Counted from the stretch's first letter, positions 24,482 through 32,896 are shown. The stretch: 52,769 nucleotides of DNA from Rhodocyclaceae bacterium (GCA_013388985.1 JACAEF010000037.1:1-52769), one strand, 5' to 3'. Notes: generated from the sequence alone by a model not told the origin. Translations and numbers: made by a program.

Positions 24482-24493
24482 GCCTCGCTTAAG
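24466..24493 (+). promoter_or_regulatory. Triple QseB/PmrA-type box before the SHP operon
   Basis: CTTAAG-N5-GCTAAG-N5-CTTAAG: three half-sites in exact 11-bp register, overlapping the tolC-like stop and lying 50 bp before the SHP start. It fits the direct-repeat sites of QseB/PmrA regulators; a regulator of that type is the fourth gene of this operon. Confidence 0.7.
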
Positions 24494-24543
24494 TCTTGGG
24501 GCACACACTGCGCGCGTGTTCATTCACCGCAGGAGCCTCAGAG

Positions 24544-24939
24544 ATGAAATCCGTGATCTTCCTGTTGGCCGGGTCGCTCGCCATGAGCGCCCAGGCCGCC
24601 ATGCCCGCCGAGCTTCTGGGCGGCTATGCGGCTGCCGCCGGCGCCGGCTTCAAGGCCGACGCCGCGCGCGGCGCCGCGTTCTACGCCAAAGCCTTCGGCG
24701 TCTCGGCCAAGATGCCGTCGTGTGCGAGCTGTCATACCGACAGTCCCTCCCAGCCCGGCCGCCATGTCGTCACCGACAAAGCGATCAAACCGCTCGCTCC
24801 GGCCGCCAACCCCGAGCGCTTCAGCGATCCGGCCAAGGTCGAGAAATGGTTCAAGCGCAACTGCAGCGAGGTCGTCGGCCGCGAATGCACGGCGGCCGAG
24901 AAGGCCGACTTCATCGCTTTTGTGACGGGAGGGCGTTGA
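24544..24939 (+). CDS. DUF1924 / SHP-type monoheme cytochrome c
   Basis: A 131-residue periplasmic cytochrome related to sphaeroides heme protein (SHP), an oxygen-binding monoheme c-type protein. A signal peptide (MKSVIFLLAGSLAMSAQAA) precedes the heme motif CASCH near residue 59. RNC and GREC near the C-terminus match the Asn-Cys...Cys arrangement of SHP, where the Asn is the labile sixth ligand and the two Cys form a disulfide (from memory of the family). AGGAG lies 10 bases before the ATG. The SHP, DHC, b561 gene order is a known conserved cluster, often with QseBC-like regulators. Confidence 0.87.
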   Translation: MKSVIFLLAGSLAMSAQAAMPAELLGGYAAAAGAGFKADAARGAAFYAKAFGVSAKMPSCASCHTDSPSQPGRHVVTDKAIKPLAPAANPERFSDPAKVEKWFKRNCSEVVGRECTAAEKADFIAFVTGGR

Positions 24940-24940
24940 G

Positions 24941-25420
24941 ATGAAAAAACTCTTGCTGTTCCTGGCCTGCCTGCCGCTGGGCGCATTTGCCGATGATCTG
25001 CGTCCGTTGCGCGATGCTCCGCCGGCCTTCCAGGCCGAATGCGGCAGTTGCCACATCGCCTTCCCGCCGCAATTGCTGGCGGCGGATGACTGGCGTCAGG
25101 TGATGCGCACGCTCGATAAGCACTATGGCGACAACGCCGGCCTCGACGAGAAGACGCGCCAGGCGCTCGAAGACTTTCTCGTCCGCCATGCCGGCAAGGC
25201 AGCGAAAGTCGGCGCCTCATTGACCAACATGGGGACGGCACCGCGGCTTACCCAGACGGCATGGTTCCAGCGCAAGCACCGCGAAGTCAGCTCCGCCGAC
25301 TGGCGGCATGCGAAAGTGAAGACGCCGGCCAACTGCGCCGCCTGCCATACGAAAGCGGCGGAAGGCAGCTATCGCGAACGCGAGATCGTGATGCCCGATG
25401 GCCGCCGTTGGGAAGATTGA
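24941..25420 (+). CDS. Diheme cytochrome c (DHC)
   Basis: A 159-residue periplasmic electron carrier with a signal peptide (MKKLLLFLACLPLGAFA) and two heme c attachment motifs, CGSCH near residue 32 and CAACH near 133. The length and wide spacing of the hemes match the diheme cytochrome DHC, the electron donor to SHP. The ATG begins 1 base after the SHP stop. A partial match to the 25-bp repeat (AAAGTCGGCGCC) at 25206 was noted but does not extend. Electron flow from the b561 protein through DHC to SHP is the accepted scheme for this cluster. Confidence 0.88.
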   Translation: MKKLLLFLACLPLGAFADDLRPLRDAPPAFQAECGSCHIAFPPQLLAADDWRQVMRTLDKHYGDNAGLDEKTRQALEDFLVRHAGKAAKVGASLTNMGTAPRLTQTAWFQRKHREVSSADWRHAKVKTPANCAACHTKAAEGSYREREIVMPDGRRWED

Positions 25421-25421
25421 A

Positions 25422-26027
25422 ATGGCCAAAGTACTGATCTGGGATGCGCCGGTGCGCGTCGGCCACTGGCTCCTGGTCGGCGCCTTTGCGCTGGCCTGGG
25501 CGACGAGCGAAAGCGAGGAATGGCGGCTTATGCATGCCGTCGCTGGCGGGGTGATGATCGGCGTGATCCTGTTTCGCCTGCTGTGGGGCTTCGTCGGCAC
25601 GCGCCATGCGCGTTTCGCGAGCTTCGTGCGCGGGCCTCAGGCGGCCTTCGCGTATGTCCGCGGCCTGCTGCGCGGCGAGGCATCGCAGTATGCCGGCCAC
25701 AACGCGGCCGGCGGCTGGGCGATCCTCGCGCTGCTGGCGTTGGGTCTCATGACCGGCGCCAGCGGCTGGCTCGTCTATCAGGACATGGGCGGGGAGTGGC
25801 TCGAAGAAGCGCACGAGCTGCTTGCCAACGGTCTGCTCGCGGTCGCCGCGCTGCATGTCGCCGGCGTCGTCGCGAGCAGCCTCGCGCACCGCGAGAACCT
25901 CGTCCGCGCGATGCTCACCGGCTTCAAGTCGGGTCGCCCGGAGGAGGCGATCGCCAGCGCGCGGCCGTGGGCGATTCCGCTCCTGCTCGTTTCCGCTGCG
26001 GCAGCGGCCTGGTTGCTGACACGCTAA
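25422..26027 (+). CDS. Cytochrome b561-family membrane protein
   Basis: A 201-residue di-heme b protein with four to five helices. Likely heme-ligand histidines are RVGHWLLV near residue 14, RLMHAVAGG near 38, and HELL / AALHVAGV near 128-145. It would pass quinol electrons to the periplasmic diheme cytochrome. ATG 25422 has GGAAG 7 bases upstream; the longer frame from 25398 overlaps the DHC gene and is not preferred. It completes the SHP-DHC-b561 trio and is followed 9 bp later by the response-regulator gene. Confidence 0.87.
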   Translation: MAKVLIWDAPVRVGHWLLVGAFALAWATSESEEWRLMHAVAGGVMIGVILFRLLWGFVGTRHARFASFVRGPQAAFAYVRGLLRGEASQYAGHNAAGGWAILALLALGLMTGASGWLVYQDMGGEWLEEAHELLANGLLAVAALHVAGVVASSLAHRENLVRAMLTGFKSGRPEEAIASARPWAIPLLLVSAAAAAWLLTR

Positions 26028-26036
26028 ACTGGTTCC

Positions 26037-26696
26037 ATGCGTATCCTGCTCGCCGAAGACGATCCTCATCTGGGCGACGGCCTCACGGTCGGCCTGCGCC
26101 AGGATGGCTATGCCGTCGATTGGGTGAAGGACGGGATGGCCGCCGACCTGGCGCTCAAAAGCGAGCCCTTCGACCTGCTCGTGCTCGATCTCGGCCTGCC
26201 CAGGCTGACCGGCATGGAAGTGCTCGCCCGCCTGCGCGCGCGCGGCCAGACGCTGCCGGTCTTGATCCTCACCGCGCGCGACGCCACGGGCGACAAGGTG
26301 CTGGGGCTCGATGCCGGCGCCGACGATTACGTCGTCAAGCCGGTCGATCTCGACGAGCTCGCCGCGCGTGTGCGGGCGCTGTCGCGCCGCGTCGCGGGGC
26401 GGGCGCAGCCGGTGGTGCAAGTAGGTGAGCTGGTGCTCGATCCGGCGACGCGCGAAGTAACGCTTCGCGGTGCGCCCATCGAGCTGTCGCAGCGCGAATA
26501 TTCGCTGCTGTCGATGCTGATGGAAAACTGCGGGCGCGTGCTGACGCGCGCGCAGCTCGAGGCTTCGCTCTACGGCTGGCGTGACGAGCCCGACAGCAAC
26601 GCGCTCGAAGTGCATATCCACCATCTGCGCAAGAAGCTCGGCGCCGAACGCATCAGGACCTTGCGCGGCGTCGGTTACATGATGCCGAAATCATGA
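26037..26696 (+). CDS. QseB/PmrA-like response regulator
   Basis: A 219-residue OmpR-family regulator. The receiver starts MRILLAEDDPHLGDGL; the phospho-acceptor is Asp51 in LLVLDLGLPRLTGMEVL, and the switch region DDYVVKPVDLDEL follows. The winged helix shows LSQREYSLLSMLMEN, SNALEVHIHHLRKKLGAERIRTLRGVGYM, close to QseB/PmrA. It sits downstream of cytochrome genes preceded by CTTAAG direct repeats, the type of site this subfamily binds, so autoregulation of the whole operon and cross-control of the RND operon are likely. The kinase gene overlaps its stop (ATGA). Confidence 0.9.
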   Translation: MRILLAEDDPHLGDGLTVGLRQDGYAVDWVKDGMAADLALKSEPFDLLVLDLGLPRLTGMEVLARLRARGQTLPVLILTARDATGDKVLGLDAGADDYVVKPVDLDELAARVRALSRRVAGRAQPVVQVGELVLDPATREVTLRGAPIELSQREYSLLSMLMENCGRVLTRAQLEASLYGWRDEPDSNALEVHIHHLRKKLGAERIRTLRGVGYMMPKS

Positions 26697-27820
26697 TGAT
26701 GGCAACACGCTGGTTCTCGCTGCGCCGCCGCCTGCTGTTCTGGCTGCTGACGGGGATGACCGCCGGCTGGCTCGGCGCCGTCGGCTTTGCCTATGTCGAA
26801 ACGCGCCACGAGATGCTGGAAGTGTTCGAGAAACGCGCCTGGCGCGAGGAGCCGGAGAATGTCGCAAAGCGCATCCACAAGGCGGAGAAAATCGAAAGAC
26901 GCATCCACCAGGAGCTGACCGATCATCTGCTCAAGACCATGCTGGTCTCGTTGCTGTTCGGTCTGCCGCTCTTGGGCGGGTGGATCTGGTTTGCCACCTG
27001 GCGGGGCCTGAGGCCGCTCGACGAGGTTGCCGAAGAGTTGAGGAGACGCGCCCCGGAGCGGCTCGACCCGGTGCTGCCGGCCGCCGCGCCGCGCGAGGTG
27101 CAGCCCTTGCTCGAAGCGCTCAATGCGCTGTTCGCGCGCGTCGACCAGGCGATGCAGAACGAGCGCGCCTTTACCGCCGACGCCGCGCACGAATTGCGCA
27201 CGCCGCTGGCGGCGATCAGCGCGCAGGCGCAGGTGGCGACCCGTGCGCGCGATGCGGCCGAACGTGATCATGCGCTGGAGCAGCTCTCCGCCAGCGCGCG
27301 CCGTGCGAGCCATCTGGTCGAGCAGCTCTTGACGCTGGCCCGGCTCGATCCGGCCAGCGCGCCGGTGATGAACCCCGTGCGGCTCGATCGGCTTGCTGCC
27401 GAAGCATGCGCCGACCATGCGGCGGTGGCGCTGGAAAAAGGCATCTCGCTCGAGCTGGACGCTCCGCAGCCTGTCGCAGTGCAGGGAAACGAAGCGATGC
27501 TGCGCATCCTCTTGCGCAACCTGATCGATAACGCCGTGCGTTACACGCCGGCCGGCGGCAAAGTCGGCGTTGGCGTGACGGCACATTCTGGCGAAGTGCG
27601 GCTGGCCGTCTGCGACGACGGGCCCGGGATTCCGCCCGAAAAGCGTAGCGATGCGCTGCGCCGCCTGCATCGTCTGGCCGGGCAGGAAACCGAAGGCTGT
27701 GGACTGGGGCTCTCCATCGTCGCGCGCATCGTCGAGCTGCATCATGCCCGGCTCTCGCTCGGCGAAGGATTCGACGGCGCAGGGCTGTGCGTGACGGTCA
27801 CCTTTGCGCGGACGGGATAG
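26693..27820 (+). CDS. QseC/PmrB-like sensor histidine kinase
   Basis: A 375-residue membrane kinase: first helix (LLFWLLTGMTAGWLGAVGFAY), a short periplasmic segment of about 80 residues with HKAEKIERRIHQ, a second helix (MLVSLLFGLPLLGGWIWFATW), a HAMP-like linker, the phospho box FTADAAHELRTPLAAI, and an ATPase domain with DNAVRYTP, DDGPGIP and GCGLGLSIV. Odd: where QseC-like kinases have an ERFYRL-type F box, this one has LRRLHRLAGQE, lacking the aromatic. The 25-bp repeat (27560-27584) encodes KVGVGVTA from residue 290, on a strand between N and G1 boxes. Confidence 0.88.
   Translation: MMMATRWFSLRRRLLFWLLTGMTAGWLGAVGFAYVETRHEMLEVFEKRAWREEPENVAKRIHKAEKIERRIHQELTDHLLKTMLVSLLFGLPLLGGWIWFATWRGLRPLDEVAEELRRRAPERLDPVLPAAAPREVQPLLEALNALFARVDQAMQNERAFTADAAHELRTPLAAISAQAQVATRARDAAERDHALEQLSASARRASHLVEQLLTLARLDPASAPVMNPVRLDRLAAEACADHAAVALEKGISLELDAPQPVAVQGNEAMLRILLRNLIDNAVRYTPAGGKVGVGVTAHSGEVRLAVCDDGPGIPPEKRSDALRRLHRLAGQETEGCGLGLSIVARIVELHHARLSLGEGFDGAGLCVTVTFARTG
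27560..27584 (+). repeat. 25-bp dispersed repeat, copy 5 (inside kinase gene)
   Basis: Matches the consensus with T at the first Y and N3 = GTG; read as K-V-G-V-G-V-T-A. The encoded strand is plausible for the family, so independent origin cannot be excluded. Confidence 0.65.
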
Positions 27821-27918
27821 GAATTTTCCGGCAAGAAAATCGGACTACGACCAATCGGCAAGACATTTCCGGCTTGTTAGCATGGGACACATCGCGTCTG
27901 CCCGGCCATGTCCTTGCC

Positions 27919-28593
27919 ATGTCTTGCCAGGAATTGCGGAGTGTCCCTTTCTTTGCGGAGTTGCCGCCGGCCTTGCTCAACGAACTGGTGGCCGCCGCGC
28001 GGGAAAGGCATTACGAAAAGGAGGAGCTGATCGTCCTCAAGGGCGATCGGCCGACCGCCTTGTATGCGGTGCTTTCCGGCGTGGTCAAGCTGGCCTGTCA
28101 GTCACCGGCCGGCGAAGAGCGGGTCATCGACCTGGTGGGCTGCGGCGAGGTCTTTGGCGAGTCGGCCGTGTTGCTCGGCAATCCCTTTCCCTACCTCGCA
28201 GCGGCAATTTCGCCGGCGCGACTGCTGCACATCGATGCCGAGACCGTGCTCGCCCTCTCCGGCCGCTCGGCGCAGTTCGCCAAGCGCCTGATGATCAAGC
28301 TCTCCACGCGCCTTTACGCGCACATGCGCGACCTCGAGGATTTCCGCCTGCATCCGCCGGTCAGGCGCCTGGCCAATTATCTGGTCGGGCAAGGTGCCGC
28401 ATCCTCGCGCGGCGAGGCGGTGATCAGCTTCTGCGCGCCCAAGCACGTCATCGCCTCGCGTCTGGGCATGACGCCCGAGGCATTGTCACGCTGTCTGCGC
28501 GAACTGTCGGACAGCGGGGCGATCGCCGTCGGCGTCGACCATGTGCGGGTGCTCGATGCCGGCTGTCTGCAGGGCCTGAGCGGGGCGCAGTAA
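27919..28593 (+). CDS. Crp/Fnr-family regulator, third paralogue
   Basis: A 224-residue regulator with an effector beta-roll (KGDRPTALYAVLSGVVKLAC, GEVFGESAVLLG) and a C-terminal helix-turn-helix (PKHVIASRLGMTPEALSRCLREL). It lacks the N-terminal FNR cysteine cluster; cysteines at residues 3, 59 and about 78 are not in FNR positions. ATG 27919 is chosen because it begins at the conserved domain; a frame open from 27787 adds 44 residues overlapping the kinase gene. No clear ribosome site is seen. It is convergent with the exbD gene, 9 bp apart. The ligand is unknown; heme, NO or redox sensing are options. Confidence 0.82.
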   Translation: MSCQELRSVPFFAELPPALLNELVAAARERHYEKEELIVLKGDRPTALYAVLSGVVKLACQSPAGEERVIDLVGCGEVFGESAVLLGNPFPYLAAAISPARLLHIDAETVLALSGRSAQFAKRLMIKLSTRLYAHMRDLEDFRLHPPVRRLANYLVGQGAASSRGEAVISFCAPKHVIASRLGMTPEALSRCLRELSDSGAIAVGVDHVRVLDAGCLQGLSGAQ

Positions 28594-28602
28594 GGGGCCA
28601 GA

Positions 28603-29022
28603 TCACTGCCCTTCCGGCTCGCTGATGAAGCCGATCCTCACCATCCCGGCCTTCGCCGCCGTGGCCATCACCTTGGCGACCTGCTCGTAGGGCACGAGCC
28701 GGTCGGCGCGGATGTGCAGCTCGGGCTGCGGCTGCTGAGTCGCGACGGCGGCGAAGCGCTGCGGCAGCTGGTCGAACGTCACCGCCTCGCCGTTCCAGAA
28801 CAGGCTGCCATCCTCGCGGATGCCGAACTCGATGTGCTCGGGCTTGGTGATATTCACGGCGGAGGAGGCCTTGGGTAGATCGATCTTCACCGCATGGGTA
28901 AGGATCGGCGCGGTGACGATGAAGATCACCAAGAGCACCAGCATCACATCGACGAGCGGCACGACGTTCATCGCCGCCATCGGCTCGTCGTGATGGCGGC
29001 GGGAAATGTCAGCCTTGGCCAT
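28603..29022 (-). CDS. exbD: TonB energy-transduction protein ExbD
   Basis: A 139-residue inner-membrane protein of the ExbD/TolR family. A short cytoplasmic N-terminus is followed by one helix with the essential Asp in MNVVPLVDVMLVLLVIFIV, then a periplasmic domain (IRADRLVPYEQVAKVMATAAKAGMVRIGFI). With ExbB it uses the proton gradient to energise TonB. The start overlaps the exbB end by 14 bp. Last of the tonB-exbB-exbD unit, which follows a copper-receptor gene, so it may be dedicated to copper import (inference). Confidence 0.93.
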   Translation of the reverse strand: MAKADISRRHHDEPMAAMNVVPLVDVMLVLLVIFIVTAPILTHAVKIDLPKASSAVNITKPEHIEFGIREDGSLFWNGEAVTFDQLPQRFAAVATQQPQPELHIRADRLVPYEQVAKVMATAAKAGMVRIGFISEPEGQ

Positions 29023-29665
29023 GTTTCACCGTCAGCAAGACATAAAGTTCGTGAGCGAAGGATTCGAGACGGTTGAGCCACATGCGGTTGCGGCGCTGGA
29101 AGGCGTTGTAGGCCAGCACTGCCGGGATTGCCACCGCTAGCCCCAGCGCCGTCATGATCAGCGCCTCGCCGACCGGGCCGGCCACCTTGTCGAGCGTGCC
29201 CTGGCCCGACATGCCGATCTGCACCAGCGCATGGTAGATGCCCCACACCGTGCCGAAGAGGCCGATGTAAGGCGCGGCCGAACCGGCGGTGGCGAGGATC
29301 GTCAGGCCATGCTCGGCACGCATCATCTCCTGGTCGATGACATTGTTGAGGCTGCGGGTCAGCACCTCGCCGAAATCGGCATGGCCGCTGGCCGCGCGCT
29401 GGACGTCGAGCGCTTCGCCCACCAGCGTGGACAGCGCATTGCCGGCCTCGGGCGTCAGCGCGTCGAGCGCCGGCGCCGCGCGAAAACGCGCCTCGAAAGC
29501 CGCGGCGCGCCGCGAGGCACGCCAGTTCTCGAGCGTGCGCGTAATGATCAGATACCAGCTGGCGACCGAGAGCAGCAACAGAAGAATGAGCACGGCCTTG
29601 CCGACGCCATCGCACTGGGCGAGGAAGTGGGCGAAGCCGAAGCCATCGAAATGGTTGTGTTCCAT
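29009..29665 (-). CDS. exbB: TonB energy-transduction protein ExbB
   Basis: A 218-residue MotA/TolQ/ExbB proton-channel protein. Three helices: KAVLILLLLLSVASWYLII, LTILATAGSAAPYIGLFGTVWGIYHALV and GEALIMTALGLAVAIPAVLAYNAF, the last two carrying the family signatures. It forms the pentameric stator with ExbD dimers. It follows tonB by 4 bp and overlaps exbD, so the three are one transcript. Confidence 0.93.
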   Translation of the reverse strand: MEHNHFDGFGFAHFLAQCDGVGKAVLILLLLLSVASWYLIITRTLENWRASRRAAAFEARFRAAPALDALTPEAGNALSTLVGEALDVQRAASGHADFGEVLTRSLNNVIDQEMMRAEHGLTILATAGSAAPYIGLFGTVWGIYHALVQIGMSGQGTLDKVAGPVGEALIMTALGLAVAIPAVLAYNAFQRRNRMWLNRLESFAHELYVLLTVKHGQG

Positions 29666-29669
29666 TGGC

Positions 29670-30299
29670 TCAGTTTCCTTGCAGAACGAATTTGAAGGGT
29701 TGCAGCGCGGTGGCCCGCACCGGCTGGCCGTTGCGCTGCGCCGGCTGGCAGCGCCAGGTCTTCACCGCCGCGAGCGCCGCCTCGTCGAGGCGACGAAAGC
29801 CGCTGCTGGTCTGGATCCGCGCTTGGGCCACGGCACCGGTTTCGTCGAGCTCGACGCGCAACACCACCGTGCCCTCCTCGCCGAGACGGCGCGAGAGAGC
29901 CGGATAGACGGGCGCCGTGCGCTCCGGACAGGCGACGGAAAGCTCGCTGCCCAGACTGATGGGACCGGCCGGCAAAGGCGTGGGCGGCGCCGGTGGGGCT
30001 GGGGGCGCGGCGGGCGCCTCGATGCGGGGCGGCTCGGGCGGGGGAGGCGGGGCGACGTAATCGGCCGGCGCGACCACGGGGGTGTGCGCGACGAGACGTG
30101 GCGCGGGCGGCGTCACCGGCCTGGGCTTGACAGCCTTCGGCGGTGGTTCCGGTTTCTTCTCCGGCGCGGGCGGGGCGATGAAATCGACGAACAGCGTCAT
30201 CGCCTCCTGCGGGCCGGGGATCAGCCGGTGCTGCCAGAGCGCCCAGAGGATCGCGCCATGCAGCAATAACACGAGGGACAGGCTGATCAGTCGTTGCAT
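29670..30299 (-). CDS. tonB: TonB protein
   Basis: A 209-residue protein that transmits proton-motive force to outer-membrane receptors. An N-terminal anchor (LISLSLVLLLHGAILWAL), with the Ser/His face seen in TonB, precedes a Pro-rich periplasm-spanning region (APPAPEKKPEPPPKAVKPRP and PPPPPEPPRIEAP) and the C-terminal domain (VYPALSRRLGEEGTVVLRVELDETGAV). ATG 30299 is chosen because a rho-independent terminator of the upstream receptor lies at 30323-30346; the longer frame to 30362 would contain it. Confidence 0.9.
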   Translation of the reverse strand: MQRLISLSLVLLLHGAILWALWQHRLIPGPQEAMTLFVDFIAPPAPEKKPEPPPKAVKPRPVTPPAPRLVAHTPVVAPADYVAPPPPPEPPRIEAPAAPPAPPAPPTPLPAGPISLGSELSVACPERTAPVYPALSRRLGEEGTVVLRVELDETGAVAQARIQTSSGFRRLDEAALAAVKTWRCQPAQRNGQPVRATALQPFKFVLQGN

Positions 30300-30322
30300 C
30301 GAAGCGCGCGGGGCGGGGAAGG

Positions 30323-30346
30323 AAAACGCCGGCGCGAGGCCGGCGT
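30323..30346 (-). terminator. Rho-independent terminator of the copper-receptor gene
   Basis: On the minus strand the stem ACGCCGGC / GCCGGCGT (8 bp) is followed by TTTT (plus-strand AAAA at 30323-30326). It separates the receptor from tonB and helps fix the tonB start. The stem is identical to that of the 18206 terminator. Confidence 0.75.
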
Positions 30347-30378
30347 CGCAAGGCTGGGACATCGAGATTCTACGTGGC

Positions 30379-32637
30379 TCAGAACTTGTAATTGAAACCG
30401 GCGTAAATCGAGCGGCCCGGACCGGGGACGGGTGTGCCCCATTGCGGATAGTTGGGCAGCGCCGGATTGGTCATCGTCGTGCCCTGTCCGGTGTAGGCGC
30501 CGCCAAGCGGCAGGTAATAGAGCCGATCGAACAGGTTTTCGATGCCGAAATCGACGCGCGTCTGCTGCCATGAATAACTCGCGCGCAGATTGACCAGGCT
30601 GTAACCCGGCGTCTTGATCTCGTTGCGCACGTCGGAAACCTTGTCCTTGCCCTTGACCATTACGAGCTCCACCGCATTGTCCCAGCCGCCCGTCTTGTGC
30701 GTGAGCGTCAGTTTGGCATTGAGCGGCATGATGTTGTAGAGCTCGTCGCCCGTGTCGCGGTTCTTGCCGTTGGTGTAATTGAGCAAGCCCTTGAGCCCGA
30801 ACTCGCCGAGGCCGGTCTTGGAAAGCGGCATCTTGCCTGACAAATCGAGGCCGTAAAGCCGGGCATCCTGGTTCATGTATTTGAGGACGCTGAAAGCGTT
30901 GCTGACCTGTGTCGTGGCCGGCGCATTGGCCGAGGCGTTCCACTGCACTGCGTCGATGTAGTCATTGACGCGGGTGTAATAGGGCGTGGCCTTGAGTTCC
31001 CAGACGCGATCCTGCGCGTGCCAGTCGAAGGTGGCCGACAGAGTGTTGGCCTTTTCCTTCTTCAGATCGAGATTGCCGACATAGCCGTTGCCGTCGCCGA
31101 CGAAGTTGTTCATCAGCGCTGCCATCTGCCAGGTCGACCACGGATAAAGTTCGTAAAGGCTCGGCGCGCGTTCTTTATGAGCGAATCCGAACTCGATCTC
31201 GTAATTGGCGCTCGCCGTGTATTTGGCGAGTAGCGTCATGTCCCAGTTGTCGAAGCTGCGCGCATGATTGCGGGCATTGAAGAGATTCGCATCCAGTCCT
31301 TGGTTTCCGCCGCCGGCGGGGTTGTAGCCGACGGCTGCACCTGCATCCGTCTTCACGTGCTCATAGCGCAGGCCGGCCAGCGTCAGCCATTGCGCGTTGA
31401 GTTTGGCTTCCCATTCGCCGAAGAGCGCATCGCGATTGCGCTCGCCGTTGCGGATGTTCCAGAACGTGCCGGGCCACATGCCGCTGCCGGAGGGCGGCCA
31501 CCAGTCGTCGAGCTCATAACGGTGCAGTTCCGCTCCGACACGCAGCAGATCCTTTTGCGAGAGGGCGATTTCGGCCTTGAGCGCCGCCCCATTGGTCGAG
31601 CTTTCGGTGTACATCGGCATGCCGGCCGCGCAAGTCGTGCTGATCGGCGAACAGGGAGTGCCATTCAGCGCACTACCGCCCCCCGAAGCCGAGCCATACC
31701 AATAGCGCTTGTCGGCGCCGAAATCCATGAAATGATCGACGTGCTCGTGCCAGACGCGCGCATCGAGCTTGCCCCAGTCGAATTGGCCGAGGTAGCGCAG
31801 ATTGAGCTTGAGGCTCTCGTTGTCGAGCATGTCCATGCGCTGGTTCGGATAGAGCTGGTAAGGCATGTCCTGATACGCCAGCTTGGCCTCGACGAGGTGA
31901 TTGCCGCCTTTGAAAGCCAATCCCAACGTATGGTTGCGCGTTTCATAGGCAGTGGAGCCTACCTCGTCACGCGGCAGCGTGTGGCCGAGGCGGCCGGTGA
32001 AATCGTAATTCTTGAAGTCTCCACCGGCCTTGTAGTTGTCGGACTTGGCGGTTGCGCCGGTATAGCTGACATTGAAGGATTCGGTGGCATAGGTCGCGGC
32101 GAGATTGCCGCCATAGGCGCCGCCATTGCTGCGATAGAAGGCGCCGACTTCTCCCTTGAGTAGGCTGCCTTGACCCGCTGCGGCAAAGACAGGCGGTACG
32201 CTTTCGACGGCGATCGTGCCGGCGATTGCATCGCCCCCGGCGGAAACCGGTGCGATGCCGGCCCAGACCTTGATGGCGCCGACTTGCACGGGATCGATGT
32301 AGGACAGCGGTGTGTTCATGTGGTTCGGGCAGGCGGCATAGAGGTCCATGCCATCGACGGTGAGGCGGATGCGCTCGTCGGCCAGGCCGTGAATGACCGG
32401 CAGGCTCGATACGCCGCCCGCGCCGTAGAAACTCACCCCCGGCACGTCGCGTAGCAGGGTGGCGGTGTCGCTGGTGGCCGGACGCAGGACTTGCAAGGTT
32501 TCGCTTTCGACCTTGGCGGCGGCGGTTTCTTCCTTGGCGCCGGTGACGACGACGGTCGACAGGGTCGTGTCGGCCGCTCGCGCGGTGAAAGGCAAAGCCG
32601 CGATCGCGGCGGCAAGGGTGATGCGCTTCAATGACAT
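30379..32637 (-). CDS. TonB-dependent copper receptor (OprC/NosA-like)
   Basis: A 752-residue outer-membrane receptor. A signal peptide (MSLKRITLAAAIAALPFTARA) is followed by a TonB-box-like segment (LSTVVVTGAKEE), a plug domain and a 22-strand barrel ending in ...YAGFNYKF with terminal Phe. The plug has CPNHM (Cys103, Met107), the C-x3-M copper-binding motif of OprC, in the conserved context DLYAACPNHMNTPLSYIDP. This makes copper a well-supported substrate. GGAG lies 9 bases before the chosen ATG. The promoter carries a FNR box and the TGCGACA palindrome; OprC/NosA genes are known to be anaerobically induced and copper-repressed in pseudomonads. Confidence 0.88.
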   Translation of the reverse strand: MSLKRITLAAAIAALPFTARAADTTLSTVVVTGAKEETAAAKVESETLQVLRPATSDTATLLRDVPGVSFYGAGGVSSLPVIHGLADERIRLTVDGMDLYAACPNHMNTPLSYIDPVQVGAIKVWAGIAPVSAGGDAIAGTIAVESVPPVFAAAGQGSLLKGEVGAFYRSNGGAYGGNLAATYATESFNVSYTGATAKSDNYKAGGDFKNYDFTGRLGHTLPRDEVGSTAYETRNHTLGLAFKGGNHLVEAKLAYQDMPYQLYPNQRMDMLDNESLKLNLRYLGQFDWGKLDARVWHEHVDHFMDFGADKRYWYGSASGGGSALNGTPCSPISTTCAAGMPMYTESSTNGAALKAEIALSQKDLLRVGAELHRYELDDWWPPSGSGMWPGTFWNIRNGERNRDALFGEWEAKLNAQWLTLAGLRYEHVKTDAGAAVGYNPAGGGNQGLDANLFNARNHARSFDNWDMTLLAKYTASANYEIEFGFAHKERAPSLYELYPWSTWQMAALMNNFVGDGNGYVGNLDLKKEKANTLSATFDWHAQDRVWELKATPYYTRVNDYIDAVQWNASANAPATTQVSNAFSVLKYMNQDARLYGLDLSGKMPLSKTGLGEFGLKGLLNYTNGKNRDTGDELYNIMPLNAKLTLTHKTGGWDNAVELVMVKGKDKVSDVRNEIKTPGYSLVNLRASYSWQQTRVDFGIENLFDRLYYLPLGGAYTGQGTTMTNPALPNYPQWGTPVPGPGRSIYAGFNYKF

Positions 32638-32703
32638 CGTGATCTCCAGGAAGGGTGCGGAAAAGATTGCGTGAAATTCTAGGAAGCCGCTCGCGATGTC
32701 TCC

Positions 32704-32720
32704 TGCGACATATCGTCGCA
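32704..32720. promoter_or_regulatory. Palindrome TGCGACA-N3-TGTCGCA, copy 2
   Basis: TGCGACA-TAT-CGTCGCA, one mismatch to symmetry, centred 75 bp before the receptor start and 40.5 bp from the FNR-box centre. Confidence 0.75.
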
Positions 32721-32745
32721 GTGTGGCGCTTTTCTGCAGCCTTGC

Positions 32746-32759
32746 TTGACATGGATCAA
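32746..32759. promoter_or_regulatory. FNR box of the copper-receptor gene
   Basis: TTGAC-ATGG-ATCAA, one mismatch from the FNR consensus, upstream of the palindrome on the receptor side of the divergent region. Activation at -41.5 would start transcription at about 32711, inside the palindrome. Confidence 0.72.
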
Positions 32760-32896
32760 GCAGGAACGCCGTGCCGCCTCGCCAGCGCAGGAAAATCGTC
32801 CCGGGGTGCGGCAGACTGACGCGCGACAATTTGCCTGATTCCCAAGCCACGCCGGCTTTCCTAGCATTGAGTTTCCACTGTTGCCGGAGTGCTGCG

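Noticed and set aside
25206-25230. Partial match to the 25-bp repeat in the diheme cytochrome gene
   Set aside because: Only the first dozen bases match (AAAGTCGGCGCC); the ACGGCAC half is not at the right distance, and the encoded residues fit the protein.
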